NCBI RefSeq assembly: GCF_947495725.1
Contig: NZ_CANLZZ010000007.1
Coordinates: 62,001-126,000, forward strand
From: an uncultured Lutibacter sp.
GTDB lineage: Bacteria > Bacteroidota > Bacteroidia > Flavobacteriales > Flavobacteriaceae
Reading direction: 5' to 3'
Length of the DNA stretch: 64,000 nucleotides
Part shown: positions 37,057-46,413 of the stretch, in pieces
Numbering within the stretch: the first letter of the stretch is position 1
Layout of the letters: each line of letters begins with the position of its first letter
The notes under the pieces: model-generated
Seen by the model: only the letters and a program-made list of their open reading frames with translations
Databases searched by the model: none
Told to the model about the DNA's origin: nothing
Translations under genes and position numbers: made by a program

Positions 37057-37860
37057 CTATAATTTGTAATGGTTCATTAATAGCTTTTCATAAACTTTAT
37101 CTGGTAAAATTTTCTTCAAAACAATAGAGAACTTTTGCATAAAATCTCCAACTTTATAATGAATATTTGGCTTTTCTAAATTTATTATTTTATGAATCGC
37201 TTCGGCCATTTGTATCGGGTCACTTCCACTATCTACGTGAGCATCCATCAATTCTAGATTTGACTGATACTTATCTTTATATGGTGAATTTTCAAAAACA
37301 GGAGTATGAAATCTTCCTGAAGCAATGTTTGTTGCAAAATCTCCAGGCGCAACATTAGTTATTTCTACTCCAAATTCTTTCACTTCCATTCTAATAGCCT
37401 CAGTAACAATTTCTAAAGCTCCTTTTGATGCCGAATATATGCCACGAAAAGGTAATCCCATATAACCAGCAATTGAAGTAACATTAATAATTAATCCGCT
37501 ATTTTGTTTTCTCATTTGTGGTAAAACAGCTTTCATAACATCAATGGCACCGAAAAAATTAGTGTCAAAAACTTTTCTCATTTCATCAGTTGGTGTTTCT
37601 TCAATAGGCCCTGTAATTCCCATTCCAGCATTATTTACCAACACGTCTAATTTTCCTTCATTTTTAATAACTTCAGCAACAGCAGCATTTATAGTTGAAA
37701 CATTTCTCACATCCAAAGCAACCAATTTAAACGGATGATTTTTAATTGTTTGAGGATTTCTACTAGTTCCATAAACTACAAAGCCTTTTGAGCATAAATA
37801 CTCTCCTACCGACTTTCCTATACCAGAAGATCCTCCGGTAACTAACACTACTTTAGCCAT
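37057..37860 (-). CDS. SDR-family oxidoreductase
   Basis: 267 aa classical short-chain dehydrogenase. The N-terminal nucleotide motif is VTGGSSGIGKSVG (TGxxxGxG), followed by LDVRN, NNAGMGI, the catalytic Ser in INVTSIAG, and YSASKGAL (YxxxK). It probably uses NADP(H). The C-terminal extension (GDFMQKFSIVLKKILPDKVYEKLL) is typical of membrane-associated retinol-dehydrogenase-like members. The substrate is unknown. Confidence 0.88.
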   Translation of the reverse strand: MAKVVLVTGGSSGIGKSVGEYLCSKGFVVYGTSRNPQTIKNHPFKLVALDVRNVSTINAAVAEVIKNEGKLDVLVNNAGMGITGPIEETPTDEMRKVFDTNFFGAIDVMKAVLPQMRKQNSGLIINVTSIAGYMGLPFRGIYSASKGALEIVTEAIRMEVKEFGVEITNVAPGDFATNIASGRFHTPVFENSPYKDKYQSNLELMDAHVDSGSDPIQMAEAIHKIINLEKPNIHYKVGDFMQKFSIVLKKILPDKVYEKLLMNHYKL

Positions 37861-37889
37861 TATTTGTATTTAAAATTGAGAATTTGGTT

Positions 37890-37897
37890 CAAAAATA
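37890..37897 (-). promoter_or_regulatory. -7 promoter element of the SDR gene
   Basis: TATTTTTG on the minus strand (TAnnTTTG) ends 29 nt before the ATG at 37860. It sits about 80 nt downstream of the SRP RNA gene, which is read in the same direction. Confidence 0.45.
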
Positions 37898-37974
37898 CAT
37901 TTTCAAATGTAATGTAAGACCTTAAGTTAAGTTTTATTTTCTAATTTCTTATTGAAAAAAGGGCATAAAAAAAA

Positions 37975-38068
37975 GGCAAGCTACCTACATCACACTGCTA
38001 CAACCTAATACCTTTGCTGCGTTCCCGCCCTGGAGGATTCAAAGGGAGCTAGTTGTGTAGGACTTGCC
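37975..38068 (-). ncRNA. ffs: Signal recognition particle RNA, small bacterial type
   Basis: On the minus strand the RNA runs from GGCAAGTCCTACACAAC to GTAGGTAGCTTGCC, whose ends pair. The internal part has the conserved SRP apical domain: TCCAGGGCGGGAACGCAGCAAAGG includes the GGNAA-type loop flanked by the asymmetric bulge. It is followed directly by a run of eight T residues as terminator. About 94 nt, the usual Bacteroidota size. The RNA binds Ffh and targets membrane proteins to FtsY and SecYEG. Confidence 0.93.
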
Positions 38069-38073
38069 GGGTG

Positions 38074-38104
38074 CAAATTTACAATCAATTTTTAGTTTAA
38101 ACAA
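38074..38104 (-). promoter_or_regulatory. Promoter of the SRP RNA
   Basis: On the minus strand, TAAATTTG (38081-38074) is a perfect -7 element just upstream of the RNA 5' end. A TTG at 38104-38102 lies 20 nt upstream as the -33 element. This is the clearest two-part promoter in the window. Confidence 0.75.
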
Positions 38105-38215
38105 TGATTTTTATATAAATTTATGTAACAATTTTAAATAACTGTTTACTAATAAATTATTAGAACTAATTTATTAATGTTAAACAAAATTATACTTTAC
38201 TAAATGTCTATTTAG

Positions 38216-38223
38216 TATATTTG
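38216..38223 (+). promoter_or_regulatory. -7 promoter element of the DUF4199 gene
   Basis: TATATTTG (TAnnTTTG) ends 21 nt before the ATG at 38245. Its last three bases form a TTG in frame with the gene, which would wrongly give eight extra residues. Confidence 0.6.
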
Positions 38224-38244
38224 TTACTCAAAAATCACAATCTT

Positions 38245-38811
38245 ATGAATCAAATTATTAAAAAAAATGGTATCAACTTTGGATTAATCCTTGGTTTTTT
38301 ATTAATCCTGCCTACTTTATTGGGTTATGCTTTCTCTATTTCATTTCTTGTTAGCTATTGGACTTTAGCTTTTGTTTTTTTAGCTGTTATTATTTTAGGT
38401 ATTGTGGTTATTGCATTTTCTAAAAAAGCATTAGGCGGTTTTATTTCCTTTAAAAATGCTTTTGCCTCTTATTTTATAATGGTTATTGTAAGTTTTTTAT
38501 TATCAACTTTAATGAATTTTGTTTTATTTAATGTAATTGATAAAAACTTTGAACAAGTTGTTAAACAAGAACAAATACAAGTAACTGAAAATCAAAGAGA
38601 TTTTTTTGCAAGTAAAATGGGGAATGCTCCACAAGAACAAGTTGATGAGTTTCACGATAAATTTGATGAAGCAATAGAAAAAATTAAAAATGACAAGCCA
38701 TATAGCTTACTTTCTCTTCTAAAAGGTTTTACAATTTCAATAGCTATCTTCTCGTTATTTGGTTTGTTATTAGCTTTTATTTTGAAGAAAAAAGATCCTG
38801 CATTAGATTAA
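38245..38811 (+). CDS. DUF4199 membrane protein
   Basis: 188 aa from ATG 38245 (MNQIIKKNGINFGL). An in-frame TTG at 38221 is rejected because it is part of the TATATTTG promoter. Four membrane segments are seen (about 12-32, 36-58, 73-95 and 157-180), with a charged, Gln/Glu-rich loop of about 60 residues between the third and fourth. This is the DUF4199 layout found across Bacteroidota. It lies 15 nt upstream of a GT2 glycosyltransferase, a pairing common in this group, so a link to lipid-linked glycan synthesis is plausible but unproven. Confidence 0.85.
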   Translation: MNQIIKKNGINFGLILGFLLILPTLLGYAFSISFLVSYWTLAFVFLAVIILGIVVIAFSKKALGGFISFKNAFASYFIMVIVSFLLSTLMNFVLFNVIDKNFEQVVKQEQIQVTENQRDFFASKMGNAPQEQVDEFHDKFDEAIEKIKNDKPYSLLSLLKGFTISIAIFSLFGLLLAFILKKKDPALD

Positions 38812-38826
38812 ACAAAACAATATTAT

Positions 38827-39774
38827 ATGGATATATCAGTAGTTATCCCACTACTTAACGAAGACGAATCTTTAAATGAATTACACGATTGGATTGCAAA
38901 AGTTATGCAGTCCAATCGTTATTCTTATGAAATACTTTTTATTGATGATGGTAGTACAGACAATTCTTGGGAAGTAATTGAAAACCTTTCAAAAAAGAAT
39001 GAAAATGTTAAAGGTATTAGATTTCAAAAAAATTATGGTAAATCACAAGCCTTAAACGCTGGATTTAAAGTAGTTAAAGGTAATGTTGTTATTACTATGG
39101 ATGCTGATTTACAAGACAGTCCAGATGAAATTCCTGAATTGTATGACTTAATTGTTAAAGAAGGATACGATTTAATTTCCGGTTGGAAAAAAAAGAGATA
39201 CGATTCAAAAATAAGAAAAAACATTCCATCAAAACTATTTAATGCTGCCGCGCGTAAAACTTCAGGTTTAAAACTTCATGACTTTAATTGTGGACTAAAA
39301 GCTTATAAAAACGAAGTTGTTAAAAATGTTGATGTAAACGGTGAAATGCATCGTTATATTCCTGTGCTTGCAAAAAATGCCGGTTTTAATAAAATTGGAG
39401 AAAAAGTTGTTATTCACCAAGCTAGAAAATATGGCGTTACAAAATTTGGAATGGACCGATTTATTAATGGTTTTCTAGATTTAATAACCATTTGGTTTTT
39501 ATCTAAATTTGGAAAACGACCAATGCATTTATTTGGACTTTTAGGTACCTTAATGTTTGTAATTGGTTTTTTGTTTGCTTTTTACCTAGGTATAGATAAA
39601 ATATTTATTCACCCAGAAGGTAGGTTAATTACTCAAAGACCTCAATTTTATATCTCTCTGATTACTATGGTTATAGGAACTCAATTTTTCTTGGCTGGTT
39701 TTTTAGGTGAAATTATTTTAAAATCAAAAACCGATTCTAAACGCTATTCAATTTCCAAAAACCTCAATTTATAA
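38827..39774 (+). CDS. Family 2 glycosyltransferase, polyprenol-phosphate sugar transferase type
   Basis: 315 aa. The catalytic GT-A domain shows VVIPLLNEDESL, FIDDGSTDNSW, DADLQDSPDEIPEL (metal-binding DxD-type) and FNCGLKAYK. The C-terminus has two membrane segments (about 235-258 and 275-298), the layout of ArnC/GtrB/DPM1-like enzymes that transfer a sugar to undecaprenyl phosphate at the inner membrane. It is 15 nt downstream of the DUF4199 gene, so they form an operon. The sugar is unknown. Confidence 0.9.
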   Translation: MDISVVIPLLNEDESLNELHDWIAKVMQSNRYSYEILFIDDGSTDNSWEVIENLSKKNENVKGIRFQKNYGKSQALNAGFKVVKGNVVITMDADLQDSPDEIPELYDLIVKEGYDLISGWKKKRYDSKIRKNIPSKLFNAAARKTSGLKLHDFNCGLKAYKNEVVKNVDVNGEMHRYIPVLAKNAGFNKIGEKVVIHQARKYGVTKFGMDRFINGFLDLITIWFLSKFGKRPMHLFGLLGTLMFVIGFLFAFYLGIDKIFIHPEGRLITQRPQFYISLITMVIGTQFFLAGFLGEIILKSKTDSKRYSISKNLNL

Positions 39775-39814
39775 CGTTTTAGTAAAAACTTCTGAAAGTT
39801 AAAAGTAATAACAT

Positions 39815-39822
39815 TATTTTTG
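39815..39822 (+). promoter_or_regulatory. -7 promoter element of the phospho-sugar mutase gene
   Basis: TATTTTTG (TAnnTTTG) ends 25 nt before the ATG at 39848. Confidence 0.5.
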
Positions 39823-39847
39823 TATAAAATTTGATTAAATAACAATT

Positions 39848-41563
39848 ATGAGCACTATATTAGAAAAAGCAAAACTTTGGCTAACCGATACATTTGATTC
39901 TGAAACTCAACAAGAAATTAAACATTTAATTGATACTGATCAAGATCAATTAAACGACCGTTTTTATAAAAATATGGAATTCGGTACTGGTGGAATGAGA
40001 GGAATTATGGGTGCGGGAATCAATAGAATTAACAAGTATACACTTGGAAAGGCAACACAAGGATTATCCAATTATTTAATTAAAACTTTCACAAACAAGC
40101 AACTAAAAGTTGTTATTGCTTTTGATTGTCGTCATAATAGTAAATCATTTGCAAAAGTTGTTGCAGATGTACTTTCTGCAAACGGAATTAAAGTTTATTT
40201 ATTCGAAGACTTACGTGCAACACCTGAACTTTCTTTTGCAGTTAAACATTTAGGATGTGATGCAGGAATTGTATTAACAGCATCTCACAATCCACCAGAA
40301 TATAATGGATACAAAGTTTATTGGGCAGATGGTGGTCAAATTGTACCTCCACAAGACGGAGAAATTATTGATGAAGTTAACAGTTTAGCATTTGCTGATG
40401 TTAAATTTAACGCCAACGAAAAATTAATTGAAGTTATTGGCGAAAAGGTAGATAATGCTTTTATTGATGCTTCAGTTAAAAATGGAACTTTCAATATTGA
40501 CGGAAGAGATAATTTAAAAATTGTATTTACTTCATTACACGGAACATCTATTACTGCCGTACCGGCAGCTTTAGAAAAAGCAGGATATGCAAATGTTAGT
40601 ATTGTTGAAGAACAAAGAGTTCCAAACGGTGATTTCCCAACAGTTGCTTCTCCAAATCCAGAAGAACCTGCAGCTTTAAAAATGGCTACAGATTTAGCTA
40701 ATAAAGTAGGTGCTGATATTTTAATTGGAACTGATCCTGACTGTGATAGATTGGGTATTGCTGTAAGAGATTTAGAAGGAAATATGAAGTTATTAAACGG
40801 TAATCAAACTATGTGTTTAATGACTAATTTTCTTATTAAAAAATGGAAAGAAGAAGGTAAATTAAACGGTAAACAATTTGTTGGATCCACCATTGTTTCA
40901 ACAAACTTAGTTAATGAAATTGCTTCTAGTTATGGAGTAGAAACCAAAGTAGGATTAACAGGTTTTAAATGGATTGCTAAAATGGTTCGTGAAGCCGAAG
41001 GTAAACAAGACTTTATTGGAGGTGGTGAAGAAAGCTTTGGCTATATGGTTGGTGATTTTGTAAGAGATAAAGATGCAGTTACAGCAACTTTATTGGCTTG
41101 TGAAATAGCAGCCGACGCAAAAGCAAAAGGAAGCTCCATGTATAAAGAATTATTACAAATTTATGTTGATAATAACTATTATAAAGAACATTTAATTTCT
41201 TTAGTTAGAAAAGGGATGGATGGAGCACAACAAATTGCACAAATGATGGTTGATTTACGCGAAAATCCTGTAACTGAAATTGACGGTTCTAAAGTTAACT
41301 ATGTTTACGATTACGAAGCTTCTACAAAAACTGATTTATTGTTAAATACGGTTGAAGCAATTGAAATCCCAAAATCAAATGTATTAATTTACGAAACAGT
41401 TGATGGAACCAAAGTTGCCGCAAGACCGAGTGGAACTGAACCTAAAATTAAATTTTATTTTAGTGTAAGAGGACCGCTTGACGCCATAGAAAATGCAGTG
41501 CAAGTTAAAAATAATTTAGATACTAAAATTCAAAGAATTATTACTGAAATGAAATTATCTTAA
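39848..41563 (+). CDS. Phospho-sugar mutase (phosphoglucomutase/phosphomannomutase)
   Basis: 571 aa alpha-D-phosphohexomutase, about the length of the PgcA/PGM2-like class. The four active-site loops are present: the phosphoserine loop TASHNPPEYNGYK, the Mg loop GTDPDCDRLGIA, the sugar loop GGGEESFGY and the phosphate loop RPSGTEPKIKFY. It interconverts hexose-1- and -6-phosphates, feeding glycan and nucleotide-sugar synthesis. The stop shares one base with the next ATG (ABC transporter). Glucose versus mannose preference cannot be read here. Confidence 0.92.
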   Translation: MSTILEKAKLWLTDTFDSETQQEIKHLIDTDQDQLNDRFYKNMEFGTGGMRGIMGAGINRINKYTLGKATQGLSNYLIKTFTNKQLKVVIAFDCRHNSKSFAKVVADVLSANGIKVYLFEDLRATPELSFAVKHLGCDAGIVLTASHNPPEYNGYKVYWADGGQIVPPQDGEIIDEVNSLAFADVKFNANEKLIEVIGEKVDNAFIDASVKNGTFNIDGRDNLKIVFTSLHGTSITAVPAALEKAGYANVSIVEEQRVPNGDFPTVASPNPEEPAALKMATDLANKVGADILIGTDPDCDRLGIAVRDLEGNMKLLNGNQTMCLMTNFLIKKWKEEGKLNGKQFVGSTIVSTNLVNEIASSYGVETKVGLTGFKWIAKMVREAEGKQDFIGGGEESFGYMVGDFVRDKDAVTATLLACEIAADAKAKGSSMYKELLQIYVDNNYYKEHLISLVRKGMDGAQQIAQMMVDLRENPVTEIDGSKVNYVYDYEASTKTDLLLNTVEAIEIPKSNVLIYETVDGTKVAARPSGTEPKIKFYFSVRGPLDAIENAVQVKNNLDTKIQRIITEMKLS

Positions 41564-43389
41564 TGAGTAGTTTCAAAAAAGTTATATCATATACAAAACC
41601 TTATAGAAGGTTCGCTATTCTAAACATAATCTTTAATATATTATATGCAATATTTAATGTATTATCTGTATTAGGTTTTATTCCAGTACTTGGTATTTTA
41701 TTTGGTCAAGAAGAAAAAGTGTACGAAGCGCCAGTTTATACTGGTATTTCGTCATTATATAAATATGTGCAAGGATCTTTAAATTATAAAGTAACACAGC
41801 TAATAGATACCGGTGGTATTGAAAAAGCATTACTTTTTATATGCATTCTTTCATTTAGTTTATTTTTCTTCAAAAACGTATCGCGCTATTTGGCTTCATT
41901 CTTTCTAAACTTTTTAAGAAACGGAGTTATTAAAGATTTACGAGATGGTATTTATAATAAAATATTAATATTACCTCTTTCCTTCTTCTCTGAAAAGAAA
42001 AAAGGAGATATTATTGCTAGAATGACTTCTGATATTCAAGAAATTGAATTTTCCTTTTTAAAACAATTAGAAGTTGTTGTACGTGAACCTTTAACCGTGG
42101 TATTAACCTTAATTTCAATGTTTGCTATAAGTGTAAAACTAACATTGTTTGTATTTATTCTATTACCCGTTTCTGGAGTTATTATTGCTTTAGTAGGAAA
42201 AAAATTAAAAGCAAATTCTATATTAGCACAACAAGAAACCGGAAATTTTATTTCATTTATAGAAGAAACATTAACTGGTTTAAGAGTAATCAAAGGTTTT
42301 AACGCTGAAAATAAAATTGAAAAAAAATTCAATAATTCAACTTCTAAATTTAGACAATTGATGAATAGTGTTTTACACCGTAAAACATTAGCTTCACCAA
42401 TGAGTGAATTTCTCGGTTCTGCAACAATTATTGCTATTTTATACTTTGGTGGAAGATTGGTTTTAACAGATTCTAGCCCAATGAAACCAGAAGAATTTTT
42501 TGGATACATTGGATTGTTTTATTTGGTTTTAAACCCTGCTAAAGCAATTTCAACAGCATCGTACGAAATTCAAAAAGGAACTGCCTCTGCCGAACGTATT
42601 TTTAAAATTATTGAAAGTGAAAATACCATTGTTGACAAAGCCGATGCTTTAGAGAAAAAAACGTTTGACACTAATATCTCTTTTGAAAATATATCATTTA
42701 AATATAAAGATGAATACGTTCTAAAAAACTTTTCTCTAGATATTAAAAAAGGTGAAACAGTTGCTCTAGTTGGTCAATCTGGTAGTGGAAAATCTACATT
42801 AGCAAACCTTATTACCCGTTTTTACGATGTAAATGAAGGAACCGTAAAAATTGATGGACAAGATATTAGAGATTTAAAACAAAAATCACTTCGTGAATTA
42901 ATGGGAATTGTTACACAAGATTCCATTTTATTTAATGATACCGTTAAAAATAATATTTGTTTAGGTGTTGAATTTGCCAGTGATGAAGATATTTTAAAAG
43001 CAAGTAAAGTAGCAAACGCCTACGAATTTATTAAAGATTTACCAAATCAGTTTGAAACCAATATTGGCGACAGCGGAAACACACTTTCAGGAGGACAAAA
43101 ACAACGTTTAAGTATTGCCCGTGCTGTTCTTAAAAACCCTCCTATTATGGTTTTGGATGAAGCTACATCAGCTTTAGATACCGAAAGTGAACAGTTAGTT
43201 CAAAAAGCTTTAGAGGAAATGACCAAAAATAGAACTTCTTTAGTAATTGCACATAGGTTATCTACTATACAAAATGCCGATAAAATTGTTGTTTTACGCA
43301 AAGGTGAAATTGTAGAACAAGGAAAGCACGATGAGTTATTAGCTAATAAAGGTGAGTACTATAAATTAGTAACAATGCAATCGTTATAA
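41563..43389 (+). CDS. MsbA-like ABC exporter (fused membrane and ATPase domains)
   Basis: 608 aa half-transporter. The N-terminal membrane domain (about 1-335) carries six segments and the coupling sequence RMTSDIQEIE. The ATPase domain (about 355-608) has GQSGSGKST, the Q-loop VTQDSILF, LSGGQKQRLSIARAV, IMVLDEATSALD and the switch His in IAHRLSTIQ. It matches the lipid A/lipid flippase MsbA family. It is coupled to the phospho-sugar mutase by a one-base overlap, and glycosyltransferase and DUF4199 genes lie just upstream. A cell-envelope role is likely. Confidence 0.9.
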   Translation: MSSFKKVISYTKPYRRFAILNIIFNILYAIFNVLSVLGFIPVLGILFGQEEKVYEAPVYTGISSLYKYVQGSLNYKVTQLIDTGGIEKALLFICILSFSLFFFKNVSRYLASFFLNFLRNGVIKDLRDGIYNKILILPLSFFSEKKKGDIIARMTSDIQEIEFSFLKQLEVVVREPLTVVLTLISMFAISVKLTLFVFILLPVSGVIIALVGKKLKANSILAQQETGNFISFIEETLTGLRVIKGFNAENKIEKKFNNSTSKFRQLMNSVLHRKTLASPMSEFLGSATIIAILYFGGRLVLTDSSPMKPEEFFGYIGLFYLVLNPAKAISTASYEIQKGTASAERIFKIIESENTIVDKADALEKKTFDTNISFENISFKYKDEYVLKNFSLDIKKGETVALVGQSGSGKSTLANLITRFYDVNEGTVKIDGQDIRDLKQKSLRELMGIVTQDSILFNDTVKNNICLGVEFASDEDILKASKVANAYEFIKDLPNQFETNIGDSGNTLSGGQKQRLSIARAVLKNPPIMVLDEATSALDTESEQLVQKALEEMTKNRTSLVIAHRLSTIQNADKIVVLRKGEIVEQGKHDELLANKGEYYKLVTMQSL

Positions 43390-43410
43390 TATACAACTCT
43401 TATAAAAATT

Positions 43411-43441
43411 AAAAAGCCTAAAGTTTTACTTTAGGCTTTTT
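43411..43441. terminator. Bidirectional terminator overlapping the CCA gene stop
   Basis: AAAAAGCCTAAAG and CTTTAGGCTTTTT pair over 13 bp with a 5-nt loop, between the convergent MsbA-like gene and CCA transferase. The CCA stop codon (43431-43433) lies inside the stem. Confidence 0.88.
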
Positions 43442-44855
43442 TTAATCCTATTTTTTTTGCCCTTATTAGCATAAAAGCATAAGCTTCATCATAGTCATTT
43501 GCTATTTTCCCATCTAAAATAGCATCTTTTATAGCATCTTTAATTTGACCTATTTCTCTACACGGTTTTAAATTAAATGTTTCCATAATTAATTCTCCAG
43601 AAATTGGCGGTTGAAAATTACGAACGTGATCTCTTTCTTCAACTTCTTTTATTTTTTCGCGAACATTTTTAAAGTTATTATGGTAACGCTTAAATTTCGC
43701 TTTATTTTTTGTTGTAATATCAGCTTCACAAAGAGTCATTAAACTATCAATATCATCTCCTGTATCAAAAATTAATCTGCGTACAGCGGCATCAGTTACA
43801 TCCGTTGCCAATATAATTGGTCTAGAACTTAAAAAAACCATTTTCTGAACAAATTTCATTTTCTCATTTAATGGCATTTTCAATCTTTTAAACAATTTAT
43901 ATACCATTTTTGATCCCACAAATTCGTGCGAATGAAATGTCCATCCAATATTTTTATCGAACTTTTTTGTTGGTGCCTTTCCAATATCGTGTAACAATGC
44001 TGCCCAACGTAGCCATAAATCTTGTGTATTTCTTGAAATATTATCAACAACTTCCAAGGTATGATAAAAATTATCTTTATGCTTCTGCCCTTCTACCTCA
44101 TCTACTCCTTGAAGATTAGTAAGTTCAGGTAAAAAACGCTCCAATAATTTCGTTTTATGTAGTAATAATATTCCAACTGATGGAACATCTGAAAGCATTA
44201 TTTTATTAAATTCATCAATAATACGTTCTCTGGTAATAATATCTAATCGTTCAGAATTTCTTGTTATTGCTTCTAATGATTTTTCTTCAATTTTAAAACC
44301 TAATTGTGCCGCAAACCTAATTGCCCGCATCATTCGCAAAGGATCATCGGAATAGGTAATATCCGGATTTAATGGTGTAACTATAGTTTTATTATCTAAT
44401 GCTTTTAATCCATTAAAAGGGTCTAATAATTTTCCTAAATCTTTACCATTTAAACTTATTGCCAGGGCATTTATTGTAAAATCTCTACGATTTTGATCAT
44501 CTTGCAATGTCCCGTTTTCAACAACTGGATTTCTACTGTTTTCGTTGTAAGATTCTTTTCTTGCTCCAACAAACTCAACTTCAACATCTTCAAATCGAAG
44601 CATTGCCGTTCCATAAGTTTTAAATACTTGGACCTTGGGTTTGTGTGGTAATAATTTGGCAACCTCCTGTGCTAATTCTATACCACTTCCAATTGCAACA
44701 ATATCTATGTCTTTAGGTGTTCCTCTATTTAAAAAATAATCACGTACAAATCCTCCAATTACATACGAATTTAATTGTAAATTATCTGAGGCTTTTGAAA
44801 TATATTCAAAAATAGGATGCGAAATCGCATCTTTATAAGTAGTGTTTTTATGCAT
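43431..44855 (-). CDS. cca: CCA tRNA nucleotidyltransferase with HD domain
   Basis: 474 aa. The nucleotidyltransferase head shows YVIGGFVRDYFLNR, the catalytic DxD in KDIDIVAIG, and RRDFTINALA. Then comes the RNA-binding helical part (DPLRMMRAIRFAAQLGF) and an HD domain with LLHDIGKAPTKKF. It adds or repairs the tRNA 3' CCA end; the HD domain may remove phosphates or 2',3'-cyclic ends. A poly(A) polymerase role is less likely for a single copy. It is 3 nt downstream of the threonylcarbamoyl-AMP synthase gene, forming a tRNA-modification operon. Confidence 0.92.
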   Translation of the reverse strand: MHKNTTYKDAISHPIFEYISKASDNLQLNSYVIGGFVRDYFLNRGTPKDIDIVAIGSGIELAQEVAKLLPHKPKVQVFKTYGTAMLRFEDVEVEFVGARKESYNENSRNPVVENGTLQDDQNRRDFTINALAISLNGKDLGKLLDPFNGLKALDNKTIVTPLNPDITYSDDPLRMMRAIRFAAQLGFKIEEKSLEAITRNSERLDIITRERIIDEFNKIMLSDVPSVGILLLHKTKLLERFLPELTNLQGVDEVEGQKHKDNFYHTLEVVDNISRNTQDLWLRWAALLHDIGKAPTKKFDKNIGWTFHSHEFVGSKMVYKLFKRLKMPLNEKMKFVQKMVFLSSRPIILATDVTDAAVRRLIFDTGDDIDSLMTLCEADITTKNKAKFKRYHNNFKNVREKIKEVEERDHVRNFQPPISGELIMETFNLKPCREIGQIKDAIKDAILDGKIANDYDEAYAFMLIRAKKIGLKKA

Positions 44856-44858
44856 ATA

Positions 44859-45419
44859 TTAATCTCGAAGTACTATAATTTCTCCATTTTCACCAACCTT
44901 TAAAATTGTTGATGATTTATGATTTACTTCCTTGCGTTGCAAATTTACAACATAGTCTACGCTATCCAAAATAGCGGCATCAATTTCTTCAAAACAATTT
45001 GGTGTAGCTGCTCCACTTATATTTGCTGAAGTTGAAACTATGGGTTTACCAAAATCTTTTATTAGTTGAAAACAAAAATCGTTTTTAGGAATTCTAATTG
45101 CTACAGTATTGTCATCTGCAACCACATTTTTTGCTAGCCCTATTGGATTGTTATAAATTATTGTTGTTGGTTTTATTGAATTTCGCAAAAGATTTTTAAC
45201 TTCTTCAGAAATTTCTGGAATGTATTTACACAACATTTCAAAGTTATTTACCAAAATAATTAAGCTTTTACTTTCAGAACGTTGCTTTAATTTAAAAATC
45301 TTATTTACAGCATCTTCAGATGTTGCGTCGCAACCAATTCCCCAAACAGTATCTGTTGGATATAACAAAACATCCTTATTTTTAAGTGTTTTTAAACTAT
45401 TTTCGAGCTCGGTATTCAT
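44859..45419 (-). CDS. tsaC: L-threonylcarbamoyladenylate synthase
   Basis: 186 aa Sua5/YciO/YrdC-fold protein. It makes threonylcarbamoyl-AMP from threonine, bicarbonate and ATP for t6A37 of tRNA. Motifs are LLYPTDTVWGIGCDA, KLKQRSESKSLIILV, KPTTIIYNN, VAIRIPKNDF and PIVSTSANISGAATP. The length fits TsaC rather than the longer Sua5 with an extra domain. It sits directly upstream of cca. Confidence 0.9.
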   Translation of the reverse strand: MNTELENSLKTLKNKDVLLYPTDTVWGIGCDATSEDAVNKIFKLKQRSESKSLIILVNNFEMLCKYIPEISEEVKNLLRNSIKPTTIIYNNPIGLAKNVVADDNTVAIRIPKNDFCFQLIKDFGKPIVSTSANISGAATPNCFEEIDAAILDSVDYVVNLQRKEVNHKSSTILKVGENGEIIVLRD

Positions 45420-45442
45420 TTTATCAAAAAATATTTAGAATG

Positions 45443-45450
45443 CAAATATA
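45443..45450 (-). promoter_or_regulatory. -7 promoter element of the tsaC-cca operon
   Basis: TATATTTG on the minus strand (TAnnTTTG) ends 23 nt before the ATG at 45419. Confidence 0.55.
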
Positions 45451-45477
45451 TTGTTTTAGAGTAATTTAAAACAATAA

Positions 45478-45514
45478 AAAAATCCTACTTCATATAAAAT
45501 AAAGTAGGATTTTT
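45478..45514. terminator. Terminator downstream of dapD
   Basis: AAAAATCCTACTT and AAGTAGGATTTTT form a perfect 13-bp stem with an 11-nt loop, 20 nt after the dapD stop. Read on the minus strand it ends in a T-run. Confidence 0.85.
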
Positions 45515-45534
45515 CTATAATAAATATAATATAT

Positions 45535-46350
45535 TTAAACTGCTACTTCATTTTCTCTTAAAGCATCGTTTAAAGATGTCTTTTTATTGGTACTAGCTTT
45601 TCTTTGACCAATTATCATAGCACACGGAACATTAAATTCTCCTGCTGGAAATTGTTTTTTATAACTTCCTGGAATTACTACCGATCGTGCAGGAACTCTA
45701 CCTTTTAACTCAATTGGTTCAGGACCAGTTACATCTATAATTTTTGTGCTCATAGTTAAAACAACTCCAGCACCTAAAACAGCTTCTTTTTCTACTCTAA
45801 CACCTTCAACAACTATACAACGTGAACCTACAAAAACATCATCTTCAATAATTACTGGTGCCGCCTGTAATGGTTCCAAAACTCCACCAATTCCAACTCC
45901 ACCACTTAAGTGAACATTTTTTCCTATTTGAGCACAACTACCAACAGTAGCCCAAGTATCAACCATAGTTCCTTCATCTACATAAGCTCCAATATTTACA
46001 TAACTTGGCATTAAAATAGTACCGGCCGAAATATATGCTCCATGACGCGCAACTGCGTGAGGTACAACTCTTATTCCTTTTTCTTTATATCCTGTTTTCA
46101 ATGGAATTTTATCATGGTATTCAAAAATACCAACTTCTTGAGTTTCCATTTTTTGAATTGGAAAATACAAAACAACGGCTTTCTTAACCCACTCGTTCAC
46201 TTGCCATCCACCTTCAATAGGTTCGGCAACACGTAATTCACCTGCATCTAATAAAGCTACAACTTCACGAATTGTATTTTGAGTTTCCTCGTTTTTTAAC
46301 AATTCTCTATTATCCCAAGCATTTTCTATAATTTTTCTAATCGCTTCCAT
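45535..46350 (-). CDS. dapD: 2,3,4,5-tetrahydropyridine-2,6-dicarboxylate N-succinyltransferase
   Basis: 271 aa, the normal length. It acts in the succinylase branch of lysine and diaminopimelate synthesis, transferring succinyl from succinyl-CoA. The N-terminal helices are followed by the left-handed beta-helix hexapeptide repeats (GAYISAGTILMPSYVNIGAY, VHLSGGVGIGGVLEPLQAAP, EDDVFVGSRCIVVEGVRV). It stands alone between its own promoter and terminator. Confidence 0.95.
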   Translation of the reverse strand: MEAIRKIIENAWDNRELLKNEETQNTIREVVALLDAGELRVAEPIEGGWQVNEWVKKAVVLYFPIQKMETQEVGIFEYHDKIPLKTGYKEKGIRVVPHAVARHGAYISAGTILMPSYVNIGAYVDEGTMVDTWATVGSCAQIGKNVHLSGGVGIGGVLEPLQAAPVIIEDDVFVGSRCIVVEGVRVEKEAVLGAGVVLTMSTKIIDVTGPEPIELKGRVPARSVVIPGSYKKQFPAGEFNVPCAMIIGQRKASTNKKTSLNDALRENEVAV

Positions 46351-46373
46351 TTATTTAATTTCTTTAATTGCTG

Positions 46374-46381
46374 CAAATATA
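46374..46381 (-). promoter_or_regulatory. -7 promoter element of dapD
   Basis: TATATTTG on the minus strand (TAnnTTTG) ends 23 nt before the ATG at 46350. Confidence 0.55.
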
Positions 46382-46413
46382 AAATTTCTAATTTTTATAT
46401 AATCCTAAATGCG

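Noticed and set aside
38221-38244. In-frame TTG start for the DUF4199 gene, eight codons upstream of ATG
   Set aside because: The TTG is the end of a perfect TATATTTG -7 element, so it lies upstream of the transcription start.
42036-42509. 157-codon open frame antisense to the MsbA-like gene
   Set aside because: It lies wholly within a clear ABC transporter coding region, and its translation has no domain or signal features.
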